Assembly (NCBI GenBank): GCA_900073065.1
Contig: FJOG01000008.1
Span: forward strand, 411,631-475,630
Direction: 5' to 3'
From: Phialocephala subalpina
Lineage: Eukaryota > Ascomycota > Leotiomycetes > Helotiales > Mollisiaceae
DNA: 64,000 nt
Numbering within the stretch: position 1 is the first letter of the stretch; every line of letters starts with the position of its first letter. The position numbers were made by a program, and so were the translations under genes. The notes below the pieces were generated by a model, which was not told the DNA's origin, did no database searches, and saw only the letters and a program-made list of their open reading frames with translations. Below, piece after piece: positions 21,978-32,683 of the stretch.

Positions 21978-22556
21978 CTATTACGAGCATACTATCTTAG
22001 GAAGACAGGCCATACGAGCACACACTCACTGAAATCATAATCTCATTAGATAAAAGAGAATTTAACGGGCAGCCTTGCTTCTAGTTACGTAATAGAACTA
22101 AAGTGTAACGCTCATATTGCATAGTAATAGAAGCAAGCTTTGTAAGTTCGGTAGGAGTCTTACTCAAGTAAGTTGCTCAGGTTGCTCATGCAGCTCAAGT
22201 GAGTTGACTGAGCCGAGAGTAATTAGCGCCAGAGAAAGAGCAGCAAGCTTACTAACCGCATGGGAAATATAAGAGAGAGAAAATTGATTCACAATACCTA
22301 TATATTTGCTTATTCTAATCACGGGTCATTTCACTAGTATTTAGATAACAATTGCGCCCACCTTTAGAATCAAGTCTTTTGCCCATTTTATCGTGTTTTT
22401 CGGTGACTACAAAGTCAACAGCTTCCCTGCGGGACGATATTCCTCTGAGAGAATTCCTTAGCCAATAACACTACAACTAGTATACGACCCCGTGGCGGTT
22501 AGGCCGCGTCAGGCAGTAAGGCTGTAACATCTATCTACGCTTCTTAGGAGCAGCCA
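21978..22556. other. Intergenic repeat-bearing region
   Basis: Between converging genes. Carries one copy of the dispersed repeat (22172-22298); nothing else recognisable. Confidence 0.5.
22172..22298 (+). repeat. Dispersed repeat, copy 2
   Basis: Aligns with 29963-30091 in the same orientation over its whole length with small indels: a GTTGCTC...GCTCATGC start, GAGTTGACTGAGCCGAG, AATTAGCGCC, GCAAGCTTA and GAGAAAATTGATTCA. Likely a fragment of a decayed transposable element. Confidence 0.6.
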
Positions 22557-25500
22557 TCACAATTCGAGACTGAAGTTGCACTGCGTCTCGCGCAAATGAT
22601 CCTCGAAAAGCTTCACTACACCATAATGCCCTTCCTCAGTCGCCATTTGGACCGCTCTTAACAGGTTCAGGCTAATGCCGAGTACTTTGCTCGCGTTCAG
22701 CAGCATCCCGGCAATAACCAACCTGCCATGTTCTGCAGCAGCTTCAATGGCAGTCCTTCCTTCCTTTTCAGCACCCGCAAGGTCTACCTGTGCTCCTTTC
22801 TCAAGCAGGTAAGCTACCAAGTCTATGTTCCCATTGATTACAGCGCCTTGCAGGGCTGTGATGCCTTTCGTAGGGGCAGCGGCGGCGTTGATATCGGCCT
22901 CCTGCTCCACCAGCATTCTCACAAGCGCCATATCGATTTCGTCCCTGCTACAGGCAAGTTGAAGCGCTGTCCTTCCAAATGTTTCGGCTGGGTCTCCATT
23001 CACGTCTGCTCCATGCTTGAGGAGCAATTGAATCAGGTCAAAGTCCAAAGGATTTCGAGCACATGCCGTCTGCAAAGCCGTCATGCCACTGCCGGCTGCC
23101 GCGCGTCCATTAACATTAGCACCGTTCTCGAGAAGATACAAGACCATCTCAAGCACAGAGCCGTCCTCGCTCTTTCGAGCGCATGCTAGTTGTAACGCGG
23201 TCCCACCATTCTTGGACCCTGCTGACGCGTTGATACTTGCACCTTGAGCAAGCAACAGCTTGACAGTTGTCATCTCATGCCTCTTAACTGCCATCTGAAG
23301 AGGCGTGAAAGGCCCACGATCGCCATCCCACTCAGGCAAGGCTACCCTTCCAGAAGTCCCGGTATCCTCTCTCGATAGCATCTCTTGTAGTTCCGTGTCT
23401 GGCCACGTTTTCATCACGCCAGCCAGGACGTTTGTGGAGGAAAAGTTGCTGCTCAGGGTGATGTCGTCTGCCTCAGCTCCCACTTCCTTGAGCAATTTGA
23501 AGATCTTGACTCGTGCGGAGATCTCTAGATCCTTATTCCAGTGACATTCAGATGGACATTTCCCGACACAGACTTCGAATAGAGATTTGCCCGGAGTTCG
23601 GACCCATTGTCCGGTTCTCGCTCCTTTCTGTAGCAGATAATGGACCGTGTTGACTTGAGCATGCTGGACGGCATAGTGAAGTGCAGTAAATCGGTCCTTT
23701 TCGCCAAGTCGGCTGTTGATCTTAGCACCTTTTTTGATGAATGACCTGACGAGGGCGAACCCATCAGATCCATTGTGCATTGAGCAGACCGCTTGGAGCG
23801 GGTAATTTCCATTGCTCAATCGTCTATTATAGTCGATGTCAAGCTTCCTGGTAAGGAATAGATACTTCGCTATGTCGTAGCGTCTGGTTGCATTGAACCG
23901 TGCAAGTAACGGAATTCTCAACAGCTCTTGGCCAATTTTGGCGCCGTGTTCAAGCAGAGCGTGAACCTCCTCCGTAGTCCACGCTCTTATCGCTAATACC
24001 AGTGGCTTGTTGCCGCCTGTTACTGTGGGAACATTTGAATCAACACCGTAGTCAAGGAAGACTTGAATCGCATCGCCTTCCGCCCATTCTGGAAGCTCAT
24101 CATCATCTTCATCAAAATCGCTGCTGTTCAGGTCGGTAAAAAAGTTGTGAACTTCTTCGGAAGTCTCATAATCGTGAAGCATTTGCATGGCTAAGCAGAA
24201 AGCTTCTTCCAGGATCGTAGTGTTGTCTTCAAAGTGTGTTGAGACTTCTTCCACTTTGTCTGCGAAATCTTCGGTACCCCTCACAGCCGCGTAGATGAGG
24301 ACGAATTCAGTTAATGTCCTCGAGGCATCAGGATATTTATTCCACAGACTGTCACACAGTTGAAATGGTGGTACTTTAGTCATCTGACTCAATGGTTGTT
24401 CCAGCTGGTCGAGCGGCACACCATTAGCGAGAAACCAACCTACATTCTCCTGTTTTTGCGCTAACACTGCTGCCTGGAATGGGGTGTTCCAGTTGTCGTC
24501 TTTGGCAGACATATCAGCACCTTGCTTTACGAGAATTTCGAGAAAATCCGGGCTGTAACCACGGGCAGCCAAATGAAGAGGTGTATTCCTCTTCGCGTCT
24601 CTGGAGTCCAATCTGGGTTTGTGTTTCAAAAGCTCTAAGGCCAGATAATTGCTTCTCCAGAAACACCCCAAAGCTTTGACGAGAAGACGACCTCCCCGGG
24701 TTCCGGTCAGATAGCTTTCATTGAGCTTGGCGTCGCATAGTCTTTGGAAGACATCGAGATGCTGCTGAGTAATAGACCATTCTAGGAGCCAGCTGGTCAC
24801 GGCCGTTGCTGTAGGATCCTGCTTCTGAATGACGAGCTCGAGAATCGTGATTGGTATCTCCATGAACCATTTGCGTAGTTCTTGAGCCTGCTGTCCTTTT
24901 GAGACCGACTTGTGGTTGTTGGCGAGTAACGACAAAATCACCTCAGCGGCCTGAATTTTTGCCTGTGTGGGGTCATTGAACGTTGCGATTTTGTTTTCGA
25001 CCTCGCCACTAAACCGCTCTGGTATGACGCTTGATATGAAGTCTGCTACGTGCTTCGAGCCTATTTGATGACTTTTAGCCAGGCCCATGGTCTTCAAGAC
25101 CACGGATAGCCCTTCGTCCTCTTTGTGATGAGCATTCTTTCCACCATCTGTACTGGTCGTTCGTGGGATCCACGAGCGTTCCAGCTTGGGAAGTAGCCAG
25201 TCGACAAAGGTGAACCACGGAGAAGGACTCAAGAGATTGACGTAGCGATCGATAACTGTCAGAGAGCCCGGAATATCAGTCATGCCGTCAATCACCACAT
25301 TGTTATCCCATTCTGCCCAACTGGTATCCAACTGCAGCGGAGAGAAAGTCATTCCGTCCAACATGCCATTTGTCACCTTGTCGGCCAGAGGAAGAAACTC
25401 TTCTAGATTCTCCAGACCTAACGCAATATCTGTGAATGTCGTATCCATGACAAGCCCTCCACTATCGATTGTTGTCGTCATCACATTTTGGCCAACTACA

Positions 25501-26067
25501 TGAGCATTCACAGCGGCTTCGGTTCCATGAATGGCGGCGGGACTCAGAGGTGGTGTCTGCAACAAAACTCCACTTGGCAAGAGCGGGCTTCTGGCTGGAT
25601 GGATATCAGTACTGGACACAGCAGAATTTGGAGATCGTCCTGCCAATGAATTCTTGGAAGAAACTTACCACCATTCTCAGGCACACGATTACGGTAGCGG
25701 TTGGCCTGTTTCGCGAGTTTCTTGGCGTTCTGAGGCTCATCATTAATGTATACAATCGTGTCCAAGCCTTGTCGTTTGCGCTTCTGAGTATGGTATTCTA
25801 TCGCAACCCAGTCTCCACCCTTGAGGTTTTTCGTTATTCTAAGCACTTCTGCAAGAATGCGTTCGAATTGCGCTGGACTACGTGAAGTCAATCCATGTTT
25901 ATTGGCATTCAAAATTAACCAATGACTTACGTTGCTTCAAGACCATACGGAGGCTTTGTGATAACATCAAGTACTTCATCCTGAGATTTCTTCTCGAGGA
26001 CATAGAGCTTGTGAATGAAGTCCTTGTGTTCATACCATGCGCTATAGTCCTTCGTTCTGGTAGTCAT
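22557..26067 (-). CDS. Clr5-domain ankyrin-repeat protein
   Basis: Minus strand, exons 25931-26067, 25669-25877 and 22557-25594, giving 1127 aa with consistent phases. The N-terminus has the features of a Clr5 domain: WYEHKDFIHKLYVLEKKSQD, PPYGLEATPAQFE, then KNLKGGDWVAIEYHTQKRKR and a basic AKKLAKQANRYRN stretch. A low-complexity linker follows. From about residue 420 onward there are ankyrin repeats, clearest in the C-terminal third: TPLHLAARGYSPDFLEILVK, TALHYAVQHAQVNTVHYLLQ, TALQLACARKSEDGSVLEMV, TALQTACARNP, TALQLACSRDEID, TALQGAVINGNIDLVAYLLE. An acidic patch (SSDFDEDDDELPEWAEGD) interrupts the array. Such proteins are abundant and variable in leotiomycetes; Clr5 was first named from a fission yeast silencing factor, but the role here is unknown. 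Confidence 0.88.
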
Positions 26068-26584
26068 GGTGAATATTCTATTCTCATTGACAAGCATCAG
26101 TTAGCCAAGCAGTCAAATTTCACCTTTTGTACATAGACATGGGAGGCATCCGAAAAGAAGTGATCGGCCTTGTGGTGTTCAGGACACGCGGCTTGGTTAT
26201 GTATGAGGCAGCATGGCAGTGCAGCTGCACGCCAAGCTGAAATGTCCAGAATCTGGCTGTTTGAGGCGCAAGCCTGTCGCGAAGTCAGCCAATCAATAAA
26301 GCCACAACCGAACAGACACGAGGTCCTCATTTTTTTTGCACAGATTCTGGATTGATGCTCGTCCAATATCTGCGAGGAGTCAATACAGATTCCAGCTACC
26401 GGATTCTGTCCAGCGGAGGCGGTCGGTGGAATTGTGAACATAGAATCTGAATACCTAGGCACATAAATGGTCGTCTCGGATCGCTCATCGTTTTGAATTG
26501 GTGCAGGGAGTCGAATCAGTCTGCTACGTCAGGTACGATACTCACTCAATCTGATTTTGAAATTCATTTCTCAGGCCCGCAACT
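26068..26584. other. Divergent intergenic region
   Basis: Lies between the Clr5-ankyrin gene (minus) and the small membrane-protein gene (plus). No gene seen; likely both promoters. Confidence 0.5.
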
Positions 26585-26944
26585 ATGATCACCCTCGAGG
26601 CCATCTTCGGGTTGCTGGCTGTCGTCATCATGCTGTTTCCCAGTGCCAGTTACTTACTTCGGTGGCTGCATCGCCGCTATGGCACCTCCAACAATCAATC
26701 AGATCCTTGTCACGATCCAGTTTTGTCGCAGATGTCTTCGTCCGCTCGCTATGGACAATTTGAGGACATTGAGATGCAATCACATACCCGAAGTCTTGGC
26801 CATTACAAGCGAAGTGTGAGTGCAATATACTTGTCCGTCATGATCGAGGTCTGATTAATGCCTTGCTAGCATCACATCCAAATCTACACCACAGAAACTG
26901 TCGCTTGGTTTGAGCCTCAACAACTTGTTGATGCTGTGCAATGA
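26585..26944 (+). CDS. Small single-pass membrane protein, unknown
   Basis: Two exons, 26585-26815 and 26870-26944, with a GTGAGT donor and TAG acceptor in phase 0, give 101 aa. One N-terminal transmembrane helix (LEAIFGLLAVVIMLFPSASY) is followed by a positively charged LLRWLHRRYG and a polar tail ending LVDAVQ. The clean intron between two open exons is the main reason to believe it. I recognise no family. It is divergently placed from the Clr5-ankyrin gene. Confidence 0.55.
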
Positions 26945-27726
26945 TTCTAGATTATACGGCTGGAGTGTGAGCTTCCTGTTCGAAAAACATTGGAGATACC
27001 CAAAAATGGTAGAAGAAGCGCGAATTAGAGGTTGATTGGAAAGATTTGAGGTTGAAACCTGCGAGACGCCGATTGTCCATCTCAGTATCCGACTCTTCCA
27101 AGCTTCTAATGCAAGATACATCGATACATTGTGGTACCGGCGGCTGGTTCTTCGTGAAGGCATCCGCGATGCACTATATAGACAGACCTAAATCTTACTT
27201 CACTTCTTGATACATTGGTTCCTTTCCTCTCCAAACGTCGATCCATGCTAACCTTATATTTGTACATTGAAGTAACGGGTATGCTGGCGCATAGAACTAC
27301 TTGTTGTTTAATCTGAATCCTCACTTACTTCACTTACTTCTCCATGGCCACCAAGCGATAGCTTATGTGACCCCTCGCCTCTTTGCTGGGCGTCCTCACC
27401 ATCAACTCACGCAAAGCATGCTCCACTTCACCTATGTTTAATTTTTGATGCTTTGGCAGAACTGGATGGAATCTAGTATTCTGCCTTGCAATGCATCCCT
27501 TGTTCAGCTCCCTCTTGCAGCCCTCCATCTCAACCATCTCGTCTTCTACTCTACCATGGAACAACAACAACACCACTACTTTGAATTATAAATAATCAAA
27601 TCAATATCACTATTATGCAATGTATTAGGCAATTGCATAGGCATTCTGGGGGCGTTTAGTTTCGTGAAATGGGGTAACACTTTGCTAACAGATTAAACAC
27701 GTTGAAGAATGAGATGTTTGCCATTC
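26945..27726. other. Intergenic region, at most a weak small ORF
   Basis: A minus-strand ORF at 27334-27537 (67 aa, listed separately) is the only candidate. The remainder has no coding pattern. Confidence 0.45.
27334..27537 (-). CDS. Possible 67-aa ORF, unknown
   Basis: ATG 27537 opens MVEMEGCKRELNKGCIARQN and runs to a TAA that overlaps a GTAAGT-like donor, so it might be an exon. Residue composition is plausible for a protein, but there is no family match and no acceptor I trust. Could be chance. Confidence 0.25.
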   Translation of the reverse strand: MVEMEGCKRELNKGCIARQNTRFHPVLPKHQKLNIGEVEHALRELMVRTPSKEARGHISYRLVAMEK

Positions 27727-29368
27727 TCAATCAGCGCGGCGATTGCGCCATCCTCCCGTCTTGAATTCTTCGAGGGCAGAATTGACATTGCAGCCTCTCC
27801 AAACATTACTGATTAAGTCAGCATTACCACTGCCTCGCTCTCGAAGATTTTGTGTGAACTCCGACATGTTTCTCTGCGCAGAAGTCTGCAATACCACTTG
27901 CCAGATTGCCTCTGCTAGTAGGATTTCGTCGAATCCCTCTCCGCTTTCACGCCTCCTACCCATAGGAAGAGGGTCCCACCCGAAGCATCACGCCTCTTGC
28001 GCTCCTACCGCTGCCAACGTACTTGTACTCTGGAGTGTTAATTGGCAATCCGCCACCATGGCAACACTCCCTCACAACGACGAGGTAGACCCCTTGGCTG
28101 CCGGACTCTGGTGCTTTTGTGAATCCATGATAAGGGCAGCTTTCATAAAGAAGCGGACCCGGAGGAATCCCGCTTTCCTCAGAATGCATTCCAAGGAAAA
28201 GAGCTGCACTCTGTTGGTAAAAGTGGCTAGGCATAAGAGATGCAAGCTCTTCGTCGTCTCTAATTCTCGTAAACAATCTCTTACAGCCCTCATCGATGAT
28301 TTCTTGATCTTGGTATGTCTGAACAGCTTTCCGAAGCCTTCTAATAGTGCTCGCTATCTTAGAGGTCAAATTAGGGTAGAACACGTCGTCGACATTGTGT
28401 GTATCCCTCAACGACTTTGATATCCTAATTCTGCTGAGTCTTTCTCCTTGGTCTTGCCAATGCTGGCCTTGCCACTGTTGGTCTTACCATTGTTGGACAG
28501 GTTCTGTCTTTGCCGACTGTGAGGAGAAAACAACTGGCACAGCGCTCAACAGTCTAGATGCAACAGCACCTACGAGCAACCAAAACCCCGACTCAATTTT
28601 GACAGGCGAATGTGTGCTATTGATTCCGAGAAAAACAGCGTGAGCACCAGATTTCATTCCTGATTATTAAATAAACCATGACCACAGCCGCGCATTGCGC
28701 GGACCAATCTAGGAATAGGAATATGAATAGAACCCGAGCCTTTCCGGACCTGGGTTCCGATGTATTCACGAAGAAACCGAGAAGGAGGAAGAAGAAACCG
28801 AGGACGACTGAGGCGATTAAAATGGAGCAGACAGCTGTTGAAAGGTGGTGGACCAGAGTGTGGTTCATAAACGTTGTACTGGTGTATTGTTCAGATTGTT
28901 TTGCATAGGTTGCGGATAGATTGGAGATGTTGGAAGCCGTAATATCGGCAATAGTGGAAGTGGTGATGTTGAATGTGTTTGGAAAAGTACGCTGGCAGCG
29001 AATAGTTCCATTCGTGGACCCACAGGTACCTGGTCGTATATTAGTGTCTTTGGCGTCCTGGGAAGTCTTCGGCAATATCAATTCTTTCCACTAACCAGAA
29101 AGTCCAAACATGTATCTGTCCGGGATCGTGGTGAAATTGCACAATGTACAGTTCTCGCTCATTGAATTCGTTATGTTGGAGCCGTTTACCGAGTACAGTT
29201 GATACTGTGATTCGGATGGGTTTCTACAGCCTGATAGTACACATATACTCAACGCTAATACAGCTAATAAAACCATCAGCAGTTCACTATTAAGAATGCA
29301 AGAGAGAGAGGCAGGTACTTACCCAGACTGAAGAAAACAAACAAGAACCTCGCTTTTAATGTTTTCAT
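27727..29368 (-). CDS. SUR7/PalI-like membrane protein with an unassigned C-terminal region
   Basis: Starts at ATG 29368: exon 1 29323-29368 (MKTLKARFLFVFFSL), exon 2 29096-29263, exon 3 29029 down to about 28660, then 28488, next exon 28009-28424, last exon 27727-27914. The first part has the SUR7/PalI layout: an N-terminal helix (LAVLALSICVLSGC), an extracellular loop with NFT/NIT sequons and the family-like GTCGS...C pair, TM2 (ILIASVVLGFFFLLLGFF), TM3 (VLFIFLFLDW...), and TM4 (GF WLLVGAVASRLLSAVPVVF). SUR7 proteins sit in plasma-membrane eisosomes; PalI senses alkaline pH. Between TM3 and TM4 the frame changes; removing 31 nt (GTGCTC...AATAG) would restore it, so a micro-intron or a frameshift must be invoked. 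A GTAAGA...ATTAG intron (28425-28487) then leads in phase into about 200 residues of unknown type (TIRRLRKAVQTYQDQEIIDE; AIWQVVLQTSAQRNMSEFTQ). Confidence 0.55.
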
Positions 29369-30360
29369 CCTCGGCGTTGTGAGTCCAGAAGTATTAGTCG
29401 GAAAGAGGTTCGGCAGTGGGAGAGAATTCCTACGACGTAGAATTACATGAATTTAGAAGATAAAAGAACAAAACTTCTCACGGTCTTGAGGTTCTTCACG
29501 GGCCAGCCCCTGGGGAGGTCTGTGCAGCTGTGGCGCCCCGGCGGTATATCAATTGAAATGGACAGTGTCAAGTGTATGCATAAGATAAGAAGATCGTTGA
29601 GCTAGTAGAATTCGGGCGATATCCAAATAAGACTCGCATGAAGCCGGCTGCAGGGGCCGATCTTGTATTAGCTGTAACTTAATATTCCGCCTACCAAGTC
29701 TACTTTGGGAGATGCTAGGAGCAGGACCTAAAACTAGGGATCTACATGAACAATCAATAATCGCAATTTGAAATTTTGTAGGAACTTGTTTAGAATCTTT
29801 GAGCATCTTCGTCAAAACTTAATAAAAGTAATATAAAAGAAATAGAGGTTATATCAAGTATTATTAGCTAAAGAGGGAGAAGTCAAAACACGTAATAATT
29901 TAATAGATCTTCCTTAGGATGCTCAGGGCGCTTAGGTAAGCCAACTTAGGGTACTTAGTTGAGTTGCTCCGGTCGCTCATGCTACTCATGCGAGTTGGCT
30001 GAGCCGAGGGTGAGCTGAGGGTAATTAGCGCCTGAGTAAGAGCGGCAAGCTTATACGATGGAGAAGAAAGAGAAAATTAATTCATAATACCAGACAATAA
30101 AGGCACCCATTTACTTTCCATGATGTTGCCTCATTCAATGCCCCCAGTATTCAGACGTGTTTCTCGACGCGCCGAGTGGCCAATGAGCAGCTGCTGGAAA
30201 CCAACATTTCGTGGCTGAGGCAGCAGCAGCCTGCTCTCGGCCATAACAGGGCCCAATAAACAACAATCATATTTACCTTACCTGTAGTTCTCGAGGAAGA
30301 CGTGCTTGTCATCTTTCTTTCTGGTTATATATCACATTTTGATTTTACATCATTGAAATC
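29369..30360. other. Intergenic, AT-rich in part, with a repeat
   Basis: An AT-rich stretch near 29815-29900, then the dispersed repeat 29963-30091. No gene seen. Confidence 0.5.
29963..30091 (+). repeat. Dispersed repeat, copy 3
   Basis: Partner of 22172-22298: shares GCTCATGC, GAGTTGGCTGAGCCGAG, AATTAGCGCC, GGCAAGCTTA and GAGAAAATTAATTCA, with mostly transition differences and a short extra GGTGAGCTGAGG segment. Confidence 0.6.
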
Positions 30361-30363
30361 AAG

Positions 30364-31446
30364 CCTCTGACACGATAGTCGAGTGAGAAGAAGTCACCGA
30401 AGAAGCTACGAAGGATTATGCCTCTGTCAAAAGCCTCAAGAACAATAATAAGAGTCTAAAGAAAAAGCTTGAGGGGGCACAATCCGAAAATAAAGCTAAT
30501 GAGGCTCAGATGAAGAATACAATGGCCCAAGATGAGGCAGCGTTGTTAAACATTTGTGGACGCCTAGGAGCTGACACATGAGCAGCCATAGATGCACTGC
30601 GAATTAAACAGAAGCTGATGAACATGCTCGGGGTCGATCTATCACAGAGACTTGCAAAAATCTTCAAATCAAGATTGACGAGAATGCCGCAGGTTGTGGT
30701 CTGGTTTTCCGGTATCACAGATCCGAAATTGGCATCAGGAATACAAATACTGTGGGACTTCGGACACAAGTCGCGCACTTGACTTCACAGCTGGAAGCCG
30801 AACATCGCACGAACGAGATTCTCAAGTCTGACTTGACGTCTAGGAAAAGCATCAAAGTTGAAGCAATGAGTGAAGCAGACGAAAACCAGTATGAGCTGGA
30901 GACGAAGCTCTTAGAAGCTGAGTCGGCGAGGGATGCGTTGTATGACGAGGATCAAAAATGCGTCAAGAGTTGAGGATTGAGGCTTAAAAAGTCGAGCAGC
31001 TGAGCAAAGATGTTTCAGAAGTCAAGGGCAGCTACGTAAAGAAGTTCAAAGAGGTCCAGAATCTCAAGACGGAGCTTTCATCCGAGCAAGAGATTGCACA
31101 AGAGCTCTGTCAAGACTTGGATACCAGCAAAGTCAGTCTCGCTAGCGTCCAGATACAGCTCGAAACGGCCAAACAAAACTTGTCTAGCAGCGATAACGCA
31201 TTAGAAGAGGCGAGAACTGGCTCTGAAAGGGTGCGGGAAGTCAATGAGAAGGAACGAGGAGCCGTCATGGAGACTATGAGGCAGTTGCTTGTTCGGATTG
31301 GGGCATTGATGCAGCAGATGGGGCGTGCGAGAGGTCGTCCTTTCAGGACCTTCTTCATGATCTTATTTGATAATGTCCTCGGTCGAGCTAGGCCTGTACT
31401 CGTTTGGGTTGGTCGGCTGATGCAATGGAGGTGGACAGGTACCTGA
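30364..31446 (+). pseudogene. Decayed coiled-coil protein gene
   Basis: Pieces of a Lys/Glu/Gln-rich coiled coil appear in changing frames: ATKDYASVKSLKNNNKSLKK and NEAQMKNTMAQDEAALL near 30400-30560; VAHLTSQLEAEHRTNEILKS to ALYDEDQK at 30770-30970; then KVEQLSKDVSEVKGSYVKK and VQIQLETAKQNLSSSDNAL to 31446. Stops and frame changes between the pieces (for example TGA 30579-30581 and 30972-30974) prevent one product. Heptad-like spacing and similar composition to the intact gene at 32684 suggest a diverged, broken relative, though I see no long direct identity. Confidence 0.5.
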
Positions 31447-32683
31447 GATCCGGCTATCAGTTTATCATCTCATTTATGGCGAGGACACGTGAGATATGTT
31501 AGTGGGATGAGTTCGCCATTCAATGAGTGTGAAGCAGGTACAGTAGCCGTCCTTGCAGCTGTTTTGACATGGTTTTGGAACGCGGGTTGGAGAGAACAGG
31601 GGCCTGACCGGAAACCTCGGAGCAGAGTAGAGCAGAGTAGGCAGGGCACACATAATTTTCTATTTTTGACAGTCGATTCTGGAGATTCCATGGATGGCGG
31701 GATTGATTTGGTTGGTGCTGGAGAAATGTCAACCTCGATTTCGTAGAGCTGGAGCAGTGTTGTTTGGAAAGTACCTCCTGATTGGTACCATTATCGAAGA
31801 CTTCTTTCTGCCCCGCAAAATGCCTACCTTCCCGCTGGAAAGGAAGCGGGTGGAGGTAGATTTTCCATAAGGTGGCTGTGTAAATTCTGCACGCATGCAT
31901 TCAAATATTGGGAGAGTGCATGTTGCTTCCCCTTTCAAGAGAAATGTGGGGGTTCTGGTGACCGAATTGGGTGACATTGGCGCATAGCGAGCCGTCCCCT
32001 GAAAGGAGTGTAGGGGGGACAGTACCGACCATACCGTTGTGGCGTACTTTGAAACCTACGAAAACCTGTAGAGTCTTTTAATTCGACCGCTTGCTCCCTC
32101 ATTGTGAAGAGGCTTGCATGTTCGAAGTATATTCGTACTCCTCGACAGTTCGATACCGTTGCGGCCGCTCAGCCATCCGTTTGCGGGTGAGTTCGTGGAG
32201 GGGGGAGGATCACGTGTATATTGACCGCCTCTTGCACGAGGCACAATCCCTTCCTCTTCTTCATGAAACTCAATTGCAATGCTCTTATCCATTCCCTGTG
32301 ACTTCTAACTTCTTCCCGCACACAGGCTTTAGGGACCGCAAGACATTGTCATGGTGGATAGCTGACGCGAATTTTCCGCTGGACCGTTCTCCTCGGTCGA
32401 AGAGACGCGTACCTGCTAGAAGGATACACCGAGATCGTGGCTATCACTTAGCGCTTGTGTACCTTGCGTTTTGTGGCGTTGTTGAGCGATACCCAAATAT
32501 TGAATGCTGATACGCCTTGTCTAACTTCGCGTGCTCAGCCTTAGTGTCGCGATGCGGATGCGATCATTCTGCTGTGCAGCGATGTGCAAAAGGACTCGGA
32601 TCATTGTTACCGAATCCTTCTCTTGACATTCTTAACCAACGCTCTCGTCCGATCTGCCCACCAAAGCTCTGCTTTCCATCATC
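31447..32683. other. Intergenic region
   Basis: No supported gene in 1.2 kb. The final part should be the promoter of the coiled-coil gene. Confidence 0.5.

Noticed and set aside
22728..23189. 153-aa plus-strand ORF in the ankyrin gene
   Set aside because: Antisense shadow of the regular ankyrin repeats.
26097..26462. 121-aa minus-strand ORF upstream of the Clr5-ankyrin gene
   Set aside because: Cys/Ala-rich random composition with no splice link to the real exon 1 at 26067.
31520..31900. 126-aa minus-strand ORF
   Set aside because: No family pattern, no introns and no hydrophobic or charged organisation typical of a protein.
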